DNA of 6,556 bases from Verrucomicrobiales bacterium (GCA_031279715.1 JAITHY010000210.1:1-6556), one strand, 5' to 3'; numbered from the stretch's first letter, positions 1 to 6,009 are shown. Made by a program: numbers and translations. Notes: generated by a model from the letters alone, not told the origin.

Positions 1-1
1 C

Positions 2-154
2 CCGAACCTCGACGGCGCAAGGGCCGAGCTAGGCGTCGGCCTCATCTGGCAACTGGACGCCCATAACCAACTCCACCTCGACTACGAGGCGAGCTTCGGA
101 GACAAATACGACAAACCCTGGGGCCTGAGCGCAGGTTATCGTTATCAGTTCTAA
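2..154 (+). CDS. Autotransporter-type outer-membrane beta-barrel protein, C-terminal fragment
   Basis: This is the last 50 codons of a gene that begins before the window; the frame starting at base 2 is open to TAA at 152-154. The peptide shows the alternating polar and hydrophobic pattern of beta-strands (LGVGLIWQLD, QLHLDYEASFGD) and ends GYRYQF. A final strand with a C-terminal phenylalanine is the known signature that the BAM complex recognises on outer-membrane barrels. The 'GD-Y--PWGLSAGYRYQF' ending resembles the last strands of autotransporter barrel domains, which anchor a secreted passenger in the outer membrane. The passenger lies outside the window, so its role cannot be read. Codons are strongly C-ending (CTC, AAC, TAC, GAC), unlike the G-rich genes downstream. 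Another barrel family with a similar last strand is possible. A terminator follows at once, so the gene ends its transcription unit here. Confidence 0.75.
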   Translation, partial: PNLDGARAELGVGLIWQLDAHNQLHLDYEASFGDKYDKPWGLSAGYRYQF

Positions 155-170
155 ACACAACAAACAGGAA

Positions 171-206
171 AAAAGGCGGTCACCCTCAGTGGCCGCCTTG
201 TTTATT
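171..206 (+). terminator. Rho-independent terminator after the autotransporter gene
   Basis: The arms at 173-183 and 189-199 form an 11-bp stem with one G-T pair (AAGGCGGTCAC with GTGGCCGCCTT) around a five-base CCTCA loop. An A-run precedes the hairpin, and a T-rich tail with one G interruption (TTGTTTATT) follows. It lies about 17 bases after the stop codon, as expected for an intrinsic terminator. The A-run upstream could allow weak activity on the opposite strand. Confidence 0.85.
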
Positions 207-398
207 GCCCTTTCCCCGTTCGCCTTGCTGCCGAGGCGTGGCACAGTTAATGTGGATTTGTCATGGGCGGTGGATGGGAAAGGGGAGAGTTGTCGGTCAC
301 CAACACGGGCGTTTGCTGACGGTCAGCGGCGCGCAGTTGACGGGGAGATTGGAGCGCCTTGACTTTTCAAGGGTTCCGCACCATTCTGGTTGATTACT
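207..398. other. Intergenic region upstream of uxaC
   Basis: No gene can be supported here. Short open frames on both strands have no recognisable protein and no ribosome-binding site. The region should hold the uxaC promoter. The best -35 candidate is TTGACT at 359-364 (five of six bases of the sigma70 consensus), but the hexamer 17 bases on, CATTCT at 382-387, is a poor -10, so I do not call it a promoter. A perfect inverted repeat lies at 315-327. No Shine-Dalgarno sequence precedes uxaC. Confidence 0.5.
315..327. repeat. Perfect inverted repeat GCTGAC-G-GTCAGC
   Basis: Two copies of the GCTGAC core face each other around a single G, giving a 13-base perfect inverted repeat about 70 bases upstream of the uxaC start. 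A one-base centre is too tight for an RNA hairpin loop, so it looks more like a dimeric protein-binding site than a terminator. Its half-site is the core of the over-represented motif found across the window, so its position before uxaC may be coincidental. Confidence 0.6.
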
Positions 399-1814
399 AT
401 GAAAACGTTTATTAACGATGATTTTCTGTTGCAATCCCCAACCGCCCGCGCCCTTTATCATGATTATGCCAGGGAACAGCCGATTTTTGATTATCATTGC
501 CATTTGTCGCCGAAAGAAATAGCGGAGAATTTGCGGTTTAAAAATCTCGCGCAGGCGTGGCTGGCTGGCGACCATTACAAGTGGCGCGGGATGCGCGCCA
601 ACGGTGTGGCGGAGAAATATTGCACGGGTGACGCGCCGGATTATGAGAAATTCATGGCTTATGCGCGGTCAATGCCGAGGATGCTGCTTAATCCGTTGTA
701 CCACTGGACGCATCTGGAATTGCTGCGCTTTTTCGGTATTGATGACATTTTGGACGGGCAATCGGCGCCGGAAATTTGGGCGAAAACCGGGGCGCTTCTG
801 GCGCGGGATGAGTACTCGGCGCGCGGCTTGATCACGCGGAGCAAGGTCAAGGCGATTTGCACGACGGATGACCCGGTTGATGATTTGGGATGGCATCGGA
901 AAATTCGCGCTGACGAAACTTTCAAGACACGGGTGTATCCGACCTTTCGCCCGGACAAGGCGCTGACGGTGAACTCGCCCGCCGTGTTCAACGCGTGGGT
1001 GAACCAATTGGAGAGTGCCAGCGGTTTGGAGTGCGTGAGTTTCCACGGTTTTTTGCGGGCCTTGGAACAGCGGCACCAATATTTTCACGAGCACGGCTGC
1101 CGTTTGTCCGACCAGGGTTTGAACGCCTGCCCGCGATGGTTCGCCACGGACAGCGAGGCGAGGCGTGTTTTTGACGATGTCCGCGCGGGGCGGTCACCGT
1201 CAGCGGAGGACGCGGAAAAATTCTCCGGATTTATGCTGCTGTTGTTCGGGCGGCTGGACGCGCAAAAAGGCTGGACGAAGCAACTGCACTTGGGGCCGCT
1301 GCGCAACAACAGCAGCCGGCTTTTGCGCGCTGTTGGCGCCGATGCCGGCGGTGACTCAATGGGCGATGAGCGCCAGGCCGTGGGGCTTTCGCGTTATCTG
1401 GATTTGCTGGACGCTGACGAGTCGCTGCCGAAGACCATTCTTTACAACTTGAATCCGTCCAACAATTATTTGTTCGCGACCATGGCGGGAAATTTTCAGG
1501 ACGGAACGACGGCCGGAAAAATCCAGTTCGGCGGCGGCTGGTGGTTTCTTGACCAGAAGGAGGGCATGGAATGGCAAATGAGCGCGCTGGCGCACAACGG
1601 CTTGCTGTCGCGGTTTGTCGGGATGTTGACGGACTCGCGCAGTTTCTTGTCGTACACGCGGCATGAATATTTCCGCCGGATTTTATGCAACTTGATTGGC
1701 GGCGCGGCGGAACGGGGCGAGGTGCCGGACGACATTGGTTTGCTCGGCGGCATGGTCAGCGACATTTGTTTTAACAACGCCAAAAATTATTTTGGCATGG
1801 AGCTTGCCGATTAG
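399..1814 (+). CDS. uxaC: Glucuronate isomerase (uronate isomerase)
   Basis: UxaC interconverts D-glucuronate and D-fructuronate, or D-galacturonate and D-tagaturonate, the first cytoplasmic step of hexuronate catabolism. The 471-residue product can be followed against E. coli UxaC (about 470 aa) from end to end: FINDDFLL near the N-terminus, the amidohydrolase-type metal motif DYHCHL at 31-36, GDHYKWR at 58-63, NPLYHWTHLEL at 98-108, TTDDP at 155-159, LRNN at 301-304, PKTILYNLNP at 344-353, GGGWWF at 378-383 and TDSRSFLSYTRHEYFRR at 411-427. I prefer ATG 399 because it aligns with the E. coli start; an in-frame TTG at 390 would add three residues. No Shine-Dalgarno sequence is visible. No uxaB, uxaA, kdgK or transporter gene is adjacent, so it is separated from the rest of the pathway in this window. 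The DUF5069 gene follows after 16 bases, probably cotranscribed. It carries four exact copies of the CGCTGACG motif, more than any other gene here. Confidence 0.97.
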   Translation: MKTFINDDFLLQSPTARALYHDYAREQPIFDYHCHLSPKEIAENLRFKNLAQAWLAGDHYKWRGMRANGVAEKYCTGDAPDYEKFMAYARSMPRMLLNPLYHWTHLELLRFFGIDDILDGQSAPEIWAKTGALLARDEYSARGLITRSKVKAICTTDDPVDDLGWHRKIRADETFKTRVYPTFRPDKALTVNSPAVFNAWVNQLESASGLECVSFHGFLRALEQRHQYFHEHGCRLSDQGLNACPRWFATDSEARRVFDDVRAGRSPSAEDAEKFSGFMLLLFGRLDAQKGWTKQLHLGPLRNNSSRLLRAVGADAGGDSMGDERQAVGLSRYLDLLDADESLPKTILYNLNPSNNYLFATMAGNFQDGTTAGKIQFGGGWWFLDQKEGMEWQMSALAHNGLLSRFVGMLTDSRSFLSYTRHEYFRRILCNLIGGAAERGEVPDDIGLLGGMVSDICFNNAKNYFGMELAD

Positions 1815-1822
1815 TCTATAGT
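1792..1822 (+). promoter_or_regulatory. Possible internal promoter for a leaderless DUF5069 transcript
   Basis: TATAGT at 1817-1822 matches five of six bases of the -10 consensus, and TTGGCA at 1792-1797, inside the end of uxaC, matches five of six of the -35 consensus. The 19-base spacing is on the long side. Only eight bases separate the -10 from ATG 1831, so a transcript from here would start at or next to the start codon. This fits the missing Shine-Dalgarno sequence but is inference from a short pattern. Confidence 0.25.
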
Positions 1823-1830
1823 TGACGCTG

Positions 1831-2274
1831 ATGAACACCACATATCCAGTCAGTCCGTATCAAAAAACAGGCGGCTTGGTTTATTTCGCGCGAATGCTGG
1901 ACAAAATTCGTCTGCACGCGGCGGGAAAACTGGGCGCCGATTATTGGCAAAATTTAGGCGAGGGTTTTGACCTCAGTTGCGTGCAATTTTTGCATGTGGA
2001 TTACAAGGAGGTGAAACAGCGCGTCGCGGCGGGCGGCGGCAACGGGGAAATTTTGCAATGGGCGTTTGAACACGGGCGCCGTCCGTGCGACGCTGAGATT
2101 GACGGTTGGAACAATTACATGGTCAAACGCGGCTGGCGCGATCAGGCCAGCGGCAAATTGCAATTTCGCATCAAGGAGGCCCGGTTGGAGCAGCATCAGC
2201 CCAGGGTGGAGACATTCTTTGATTTCATCGACGCTGACGAACAGCGCGTGCCACCCGCGAAATGGTGGCAATAA
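1831..2274 (+). CDS. DUF5069 domain-containing protein
   Basis: The 147-residue product fits the DUF5069 family along its whole length. The N-terminal block 'YPVSPYQKTGGLVYFARMLDKIR' (residues 5-27) and the following 'LHAAGKLGADYWQNLG-GFD' (28-47) are the family hallmark, followed by FLHVDY (53-58) and W-----R near residues 94-103. No biochemical role is established for the family as far as I know. Members are small, cytosolic-looking proteins, and this one has no signal peptide or membrane segment. I chose ATG 1831; a TTG at 1822 would add three residues with no better ribosome-binding site. It sits 16 bases after uxaC and 12 before miaA, suggesting an operon, though those neighbours share no pathway and do not reveal a function. 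Residues 134-137 (DADE) are encoded by one copy of the CGCTGACG motif. Confidence 0.85.
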   Translation: MNTTYPVSPYQKTGGLVYFARMLDKIRLHAAGKLGADYWQNLGEGFDLSCVQFLHVDYKEVKQRVAAGGGNGEILQWAFEHGRRPCDAEIDGWNNYMVKRGWRDQASGKLQFRIKEARLEQHQPRVETFFDFIDADEQRVPPAKWWQ

Positions 2275-2286
2275 TCCACGGCCAAC

Positions 2287-3183
2287 GTGAAACCAATCTT
2301 CATTGTCGGCCCGACGGCGGCGGGCAAATCGGCGCTGGCGCTGACAGTGGCGCGGCGGTGGGGCGGGGTGATTTGCGCGGCGGACGCGTTTCAAATTTAC
2401 CGGCGGATGGACATCGGCACGGGCAAACCCACAATCAGCGAGCAAGCCGCCGTGCCGCATTATTTGCTTAATCTGCGCGGGCCGCTCGACAATTTCAACG
2501 TGGCGGAGTATTTGCGCGAGGCGGAGCGGGCGCTGATGGTCATGCCGACGCAGGTTCCGCAGATTTGGGTTGGCGGCGCCGGATTGTATGTGCGGGCGTT
2601 GCGGCAGGGGCTGACCCTCGCGCCGGAGTCGGATCCGGAATTGGCGCGGACGTTTGAAGGACTGCCGCTGGCGATGTTGCGGCAGGAAATCAAAAAACTC
2701 GATCCCGCTTGGTGCGCGACGGCCGATTTGCAAAATCCGCGCCGGATTATTCGCGCGCTGACAGTGGTGAAGCAAACGGGCAGGCCGTTGTCCGAGTGGC
2801 GGCGGGAGCGCAGCGCGCCGTTGTTGGCGGACGCGGCGGGAATTTTTTTGTCACCACCGCGCGAGCGGAATCGGGAGCTGATTGCCGCGCGAGTCAGAAA
2901 AATGTGGGATGAGGGCTGGCCGGATGAGGTGAGGGGTTTGCTCACCGTCAGCGGCTGGCGGGAATCGCAATCCGCCAGGGCGCTGGGCTATTTGACCGTT
3001 GTCGATTACTTGTCCGGAAAGTTGAGCAAGGACGCTTGCCTTGAAAAAATCATTCTGCTCACCTGTCAGTATGCCAAACGGCAGGAGACTTGGTTTAAGA
3101 TGGAGCCTGGTTTTACGGTGACGGGCAGTGTCGAGGATGGGTTGAAAAAATTGCTCAGAGATAACCGTTTTCCCGAAAACTGA
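2287..3183 (+). CDS. miaA: tRNA dimethylallyltransferase MiaA
   Basis: MiaA moves the dimethylallyl group of DMAPP to N6 of adenosine 37 in tRNAs that read UNN codons, giving i6A, which stabilises codon pairing. The 298-residue protein has the expected order of motifs: P-loop GPTAAGKS at 8-15, with Thr10 matching the catalytic threonine; 'ADAFQIYRRMDIGTGKP' at 32-48, containing the conserved Asp33; GGAGLYVRAL at 96-105; 'NPRRIIRALTVVKQTGRPLSEW' at 150-171; and the C-terminal tRNA-binding block QYAKRQETWF at 261-270. Family members are usually 290-320 aa, so it looks complete. The start is GTG 2287, 12 bases after the DUF5069 stop and placed just before the P-loop strand. No Shine-Dalgarno sequence is present. 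Its last 29 bases overlap the end of convergent radC. The hfq or mutL neighbours common in proteobacteria are absent. Confidence 0.96.
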   Translation: MKPIFIVGPTAAGKSALALTVARRWGGVICAADAFQIYRRMDIGTGKPTISEQAAVPHYLLNLRGPLDNFNVAEYLREAERALMVMPTQVPQIWVGGAGLYVRALRQGLTLAPESDPELARTFEGLPLAMLRQEIKKLDPAWCATADLQNPRRIIRALTVVKQTGRPLSEWRRERSAPLLADAAGIFLSPPRERNRELIAARVRKMWDEGWPDEVRGLLTVSGWRESQSARALGYLTVVDYLSGKLSKDACLEKIILLTCQYAKRQETWFKMEPGFTVTGSVEDGLKKLLRDNRFPEN

Positions 3184-3886
3184 AATATGCCGGATGAGCC
3201 GTCGATTCGACACCGAGGATGACGTGGTCTTGGAAATTAATCTGCATCAACTTCGCCGCCTCCCGTAATTGCGCGGTGAACGCGATGTCCGCCTGGCTTG
3301 GGCTGGGGTCGCCTGATGGATGGTTGTGCACCAAGATGAAATACGCGGCGTTATGCGCGATGGCCGCCCTGAAAATTTCGCGCGGATGCACCGTGGTTTC
3401 GTTCAGGATGCCGGAGCTGATTTGCTCCATGGCGATGAGCCGCAGCTTCGCCGTCAGCGTCAAAATCCGCATCGTCTCGCAAGGCAGCTGGCGCAATTCC
3501 TCGCCAAGCAGTTGCAATACATCCTCGGCGCACTCGACGGGGTGTTGGCTGGCTTGGGTTTTGGCGAGGCGGGCGCCGAGTTCAAAAGCGGCTTTGAGTT
3601 GAATCGCCTTGGTCGGTCCCAGGCCTTTGATTTTGGCCAGTTCATGTGCGGAAGCCCGGCACAGTTCGTTAAGGGAGGAATATTTGACGAACAGTTCGTC
3701 AGCGAGGGCGATGGCGGATTTTCCCTGGATGCCTGTGCGCAGCAGGATGGCCAGCAATTCGGCGGTGCGCAGACTGGCGGCGCCATGACGCCACAGGCGT
3801 TCACGCGGGCGTTCCTCGCCGGGCATTTCCATGATTTTGGGCATGGGCGGAGTTTGGCTGTTGCGCTGGTGATGACAAGTTTTCAT
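3155..3886 (-). CDS. radC: RadC family JAMM/MPN protein (UPF0758)
   Basis: The protein has 243 residues. After an N-terminal block with ERPRERLWRHGA (25-36) and the conserved ELLAILLRTG (43-52) comes a helix-hairpin-helix segment with KGLGPTKA (87-94), a DNA-binding type fold. The C-terminal JAMM domain has Glu154, His187 and His189 in VHNHPSGDPSPSQAD (186-200), then Ser197 and Asp200, so the predicted zinc site is complete. The name comes from an old E. coli repair allele, and a direct repair role is disputed; homologues are competence-induced in some transformable bacteria. ATG 3886 gives the longest form. Met15 (base 3844) is also plausible because homologues often begin shortly before the EERPRE motif; neither start has a Shine-Dalgarno sequence. 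It overlaps convergent miaA and is divergent from lpxA. Two CGCTGACG copies lie inside it. Confidence 0.93.
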   Translation of the reverse strand: MKTCHHQRNSQTPPMPKIMEMPGEERPRERLWRHGAASLRTAELLAILLRTGIQGKSAIALADELFVKYSSLNELCRASAHELAKIKGLGPTKAIQLKAAFELGARLAKTQASQHPVECAEDVLQLLGEELRQLPCETMRILTLTAKLRLIAMEQISSGILNETTVHPREIFRAAIAHNAAYFILVHNHPSGDPSPSQADIAFTAQLREAAKLMQINFQDHVILGVESTAHPAYFSFRENGYL

Positions 3887-3892
3887 CCGTAA

Positions 3893-3909
3893 ACTTTGTC
3901 AGCCAAAGT
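3893..3909. repeat. Inverted repeat between radC and lpxA
   Basis: ACTTTG at 3893-3898 and CAAAGT at 3904-3909 form a 6-bp inverted repeat around TCAGC. It lies seven bases upstream of the longer radC start and 43 bases upstream of the lpxA start. It could be an operator shared by the divergent genes or a small hairpin in the radC leader. A stem this short can easily arise by chance. Confidence 0.3.
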
Positions 3910-3917
3910 AAAAGAGA

Positions 3918-3945
3918 TTGAGCCGTGTGGCGGAGACGCTAATAT
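3918..3945 (+). promoter_or_regulatory. Possible lpxA promoter giving a near-leaderless transcript
   Basis: TTGAGC at 3918-3923 and TAATAT at 3940-3945, 16 bases apart, each match four of six sigma70 consensus bases. They are the best pair seen in the 66-base gap between radC and lpxA. The -10 element ends seven bases before ATG 3953, so the RNA would begin at or just before the start codon. This fits the lack of a ribosome-binding site close to that ATG. Confidence 0.3.
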
Positions 3946-3952
3946 TGACCGC

Positions 3953-4735
3953 ATGATACATCCGCGAGCCATCGTGCACCCCAAGGCGAAAATCGGCGAG
4001 GGGACCGTTGTCGGCCCCGACGCTATTATTGACGAACAGGTGACCATCGGCGCCGGCTGTGAAATTCGCGCGCGCGCGCTCATCACCGGCTGGACGACCA
4101 TTGGCGACAATAATCAAATCGGCTACGGCGCGGTCATTGGCGCGGAGCCGCAGGATTTGGCGTTCAAAAACGAGGAAAGCTATGTCCGCATCGGCAGCGG
4201 CAATGTCATCCGTGAATACGCCACGATTCATCGCGGCACCAAGGGCGGCACGGCGACAGTCATCGGTGATCATTGTTACTTGATGGCGAACGCGCATCTG
4301 GCGCACAACTGCCGGCTTGGCAATCACGTCATTCTCGTGAACAATGTGTTGCTCGGCGGTTATGTCGAGGTGCGTGATTACGCTTTTCTCGGCGGCGCGG
4401 TGGCGGTGCACCAGTTTGTCAGAATTGGCGAGTATGTCATGGTTAGGGGCCAGACGCGGCTGGGGTTGGATGTGCCGCCGTATTGCATGGCGGTTGCCAC
4501 CAACAGCGTGCGCGGGTTGAACCGTGTCGGTTTGAAACGGCGCGGCTATGACCGTGAGCGGCGGCGGAAAATTGAACAGGCTTACGAGACTTATTTTTGG
4601 TCGGGCAAAAATCGCGCGCAGGCATTGGCGGCGTTGGACGCTGATGGTGACGTGAAATTGTTTGCCGATTTTATCCGGGAAACCAGGCGCGGGATTTGCG
4701 GCGCGTTGCGGGCGGGCGCTGATGCTGACGAATAA
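3953..4735 (+). CDS. lpxA: Acyl-ACP--UDP-N-acetylglucosamine O-acyltransferase
   Basis: LpxA puts a 3-hydroxyacyl chain from acyl-carrier protein on the 3-OH of UDP-GlcNAc, the first step of lipid A synthesis, in the cytoplasm. The 260-residue protein has the left-handed beta-helix hexapeptide pattern through about residue 185 (IGEGTVV, IGAGCEI, IGDNNQI, VILVNNVLLGG). The catalytic histidine is His118 in NAHLAHNC, matching E. coli His125, and AVHQF at 151-155 carries the match to His160. EPQDLAFK (65-72), IREYATIHRGT (86-96) and LKRRGYDR (194-201) are family motifs. By my alignment Gly166 sits at the E. coli acyl-ruler position Gly173, which would favour longer acyl chains; this is inference. 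I chose ATG 3953 because MIHPRAIVHP matches the usual N-terminus; an upstream in-frame GTG/TTG-type start would add an unrelated 19 residues. Neither lpxD, fabZ nor lpxB is next to it in the window. The C-terminal GADADE tail is written by two abutting motif copies (4717-4730). Confidence 0.96.
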   Translation: MIHPRAIVHPKAKIGEGTVVGPDAIIDEQVTIGAGCEIRARALITGWTTIGDNNQIGYGAVIGAEPQDLAFKNEESYVRIGSGNVIREYATIHRGTKGGTATVIGDHCYLMANAHLAHNCRLGNHVILVNNVLLGGYVEVRDYAFLGGAVAVHQFVRIGEYVMVRGQTRLGLDVPPYCMAVATNSVRGLNRVGLKRRGYDRERRRKIEQAYETYFWSGKNRAQALAALDADGDVKLFADFIRETRRGICGALRAGADADE

Positions 4736-4752
4736 AGTTCGGCGTAAAAATT

Positions 4753-5547
4753 ATGTCACTGTCAGTGTCAGACGGTTATGTGCTTATCACGGGGGCGAGC
4801 AGTGGGATTGGCGCGGGGTTTGCGCGGGAGTTTGCGCGGCGCGGATACCCGCTGATATTGACGGCGCGGCGGGAGGAGCGCTTGCGGGCGTTGCAAAAGG
4901 AGTTGACGCTCAGCGGCGGGTGCGGGGTGCAAGTTATCACGGCGGATTTGGGCGCTGACGGTGGGGCGCGGGAGATTTTTACTGAGTGTCAGCGGCGGGG
5001 CTGGCGGGTTGGCGGGCTGGTGAACAGCGCGGGATTGGGGGTGAACAAGAGTTTTCTCAAGCTGACAGAGGCGCAGGCGGGGGCGATGTTGCGGGTGAAT
5101 GTGGCGGGGTTGGTGGAGCTGAAGTGGTTGTTTTTGCCGCTGATGGTGGAGGTGAGACGGGGGTTTGTGTTGAATATTGCCTCGACGGCGGGGTTTCAGC
5201 CGGTGCCGTATTTTTCAGTGTATGCCGCGACGAAAAGTTTTGTGCTGACGTTCAGCGAGGGGGTGCATGAGGAGGTGAAGCCGCGCGGGGTGTTGGTGGC
5301 GTGTTTGTGTCCGGGGCCGGTGGATACGGAGTTTCAACAGGTGGCGGGGATGAGTCCGCGGTTTTTTGCGCGGAGCCAGTCGGTGGGGGAAATTGTGGCG
5401 AAGGGGATGAGGGCGTTGGAGCGGGGGAGGGCGGTGGAGTGGAGTTCGGGGTTTCAGCGGGTGTCGTCGGCGGTGTCGGAAGTGTTGCCGAGGTTTGTCA
5501 GACGCAAGGCGGCGGCCTGGCTGATGTTGAGGTCCGGGGCGGAGTAG
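4753..5547 (+). CDS. Short-chain dehydrogenase/reductase, classical SDR family
   Basis: The 264-residue cytosolic oxidoreductase shows the classical SDR plan: nucleotide-binding TGASSGIG at 13-20, Arg39 after the second strand (TARR), suggesting NADP preference, Asp65 in ADLG, NSAG at 91-94, Asn115 in RVNVAG, Ser144 in NIAST, the catalytic pair Tyr157 and Lys161 in YAATK, and PGPVDTEF at 187-194. The layout resembles the DltE/COG0300-like group. The substrate cannot be read from sequence. It starts 17 bases after lpxA and may be cotranscribed, but a link to lipid A is unproven. No Shine-Dalgarno sequence is seen before ATG 4753. The coding strand is very G-rich in its second half: by hand count 5341-5460 has 64 G against 16 C. 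The C-terminal 40 residues are basic and hydrophobic (PRFVRRKAAAWLML) and might touch the membrane. Confidence 0.93.
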   Translation: MSLSVSDGYVLITGASSGIGAGFAREFARRGYPLILTARREERLRALQKELTLSGGCGVQVITADLGADGGAREIFTECQRRGWRVGGLVNSAGLGVNKSFLKLTEAQAGAMLRVNVAGLVELKWLFLPLMVEVRRGFVLNIASTAGFQPVPYFSVYAATKSFVLTFSEGVHEEVKPRGVLVACLCPGPVDTEFQQVAGMSPRFFARSQSVGEIVAKGMRALERGRAVEWSSGFQRVSSAVSEVLPRFVRRKAAAWLMLRSGAE

Positions 5548-5603
5548 CGCTTGGTGGCAAATTTTTATAGACAGTCGCTGACGGTGATTTACATTTATGG
5601 GGT

Positions 5604-5960
5604 ATGCAAATTCATATTAGTTCAAGGCATTTGAAATTGACCGGGGCGATTCAGGCTTATGTGGCGCAGAAAGTGAGTCATTTGGAGCATTTGACGGAGG
5701 ATATTATCGGGGCGCACGTGGTGTTGATGCATGATGAGAACAAATCGCCGGCGCGGGCGTTTTGTGTGAAAATTCACCTTGGCGTGCCGGGGCCTGACAT
5801 TCACATTGAGGAACATGGCGCGGATATGTACGCAACGGTGGATGTGGCGTCGGAGAAGCTGGCGCGGCAGTTGCGGAAGCGCAAGACGAAGACGGTTACG
5901 GCGAAGAAGCACAAGTTGCAAGTGGCGCGTGAAGTGGAGAAGCGCGGTTATCGGCGCTGA
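5604..5960 (+). CDS. hpf: Ribosome hibernation-promoting factor, short HPF/RaiA type
   Basis: This 118-residue protein belongs to the HPF/YfiA family, which binds the decoding region of idle 30S subunits in stationary phase or stress. The beta-alpha fold pattern is present: MQIHISSRHLKLT at 1-13, AYVAQKVSHLEHL (18-30) as helix 1, VVLMHDE at 39-45, and the signature DMYATVDVASEKLARQLRKRK at 74-94. It lacks the C-terminal dimerisation domain of long HPF (about 180-190 aa), so it is a short form that should not itself dimerise ribosomes in the long-HPF manner. The tail from residue 90 is very basic and longer than in E. coli HPF (95 aa). ATG 5604 is preceded by GGGG only one base away, too close for a normal Shine-Dalgarno pairing. 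A 56-base gap with one CGCTGACG copy at 5576-5583 separates it from the SDR gene, so it may have its own promoter. Its terminator follows at 5978. Confidence 0.9.
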   Translation: MQIHISSRHLKLTGAIQAYVAQKVSHLEHLTEDIIGAHVVLMHDENKSPARAFCVKIHLGVPGPDIHIEEHGADMYATVDVASEKLARQLRKRKTKTVTAKKHKLQVAREVEKRGYRR

Positions 5961-5977
5961 GGGTTGTTTTGACAATG

Positions 5978-6009
5978 AGAAGCCCGCTGATGGTCTCAGC
6001 GGGCTTTTT
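5978..6009 (+). terminator. Rho-independent terminator of hpf, shared with convergent mpl
   Basis: AGCCCGCTGA at 5981-5990 pairs perfectly with TCAGCGGGCT at 5996-6005 around the loop TGGTC. The outer A5980-T6006 can extend the stem, and the T-run 6005-6009 follows. This is a strong terminator for plus-strand RNA. On the minus strand the hairpin is followed only by a mixed TTCTCATT tract, so it would stop mpl transcripts less well. The 3' arm contains the mpl stop codon (5996-5998). The stem uses the CGCTGA/TCAGCG core of the repeated motif. Confidence 0.9.

Noticed and set aside
205..393. 62-codon plus-strand frame and a 92-codon minus-strand frame in the gap before uxaC
   Set aside because: Neither has a recognisable domain, a ribosome-binding site or coding-like composition. 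The minus-strand frame runs into the start of uxaC.
390..398. TTG start for uxaC, three codons upstream of the chosen ATG
   Set aside because: It has no ribosome-binding site, and the ATG at 399 aligns with the start of E. coli UxaC.
1954..2775. 273-codon minus-strand frame under the DUF5069 gene and miaA
   Set aside because: It lies opposite two well-supported genes. Its Arg-, His- and Pro-rich translation is typical of an antisense frame in GC-rich DNA.
3155..3886. Linking radC to the putative uptake-type motif through competence
   Set aside because: radC is competence-induced in some species, but one common gene beside a common motif is not evidence. No pilin, comEC or dprA gene is in the window.
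3320..3892. Plus-strand open frame of 190 codons across the radC region
   Set aside because: It is antisense to radC, whose complete JAMM motif and helix-hairpin-helix segment are clear. The plus-strand translation matches no family I recognise and has the composition of a shadow frame.
5548..5603. Promoter for hpf based on TATAGA at 5566-5571
   Set aside because: No -35 element sits at proper spacing (the nearest, TTGGTG, is only nine bases away), so the pattern is not supported.
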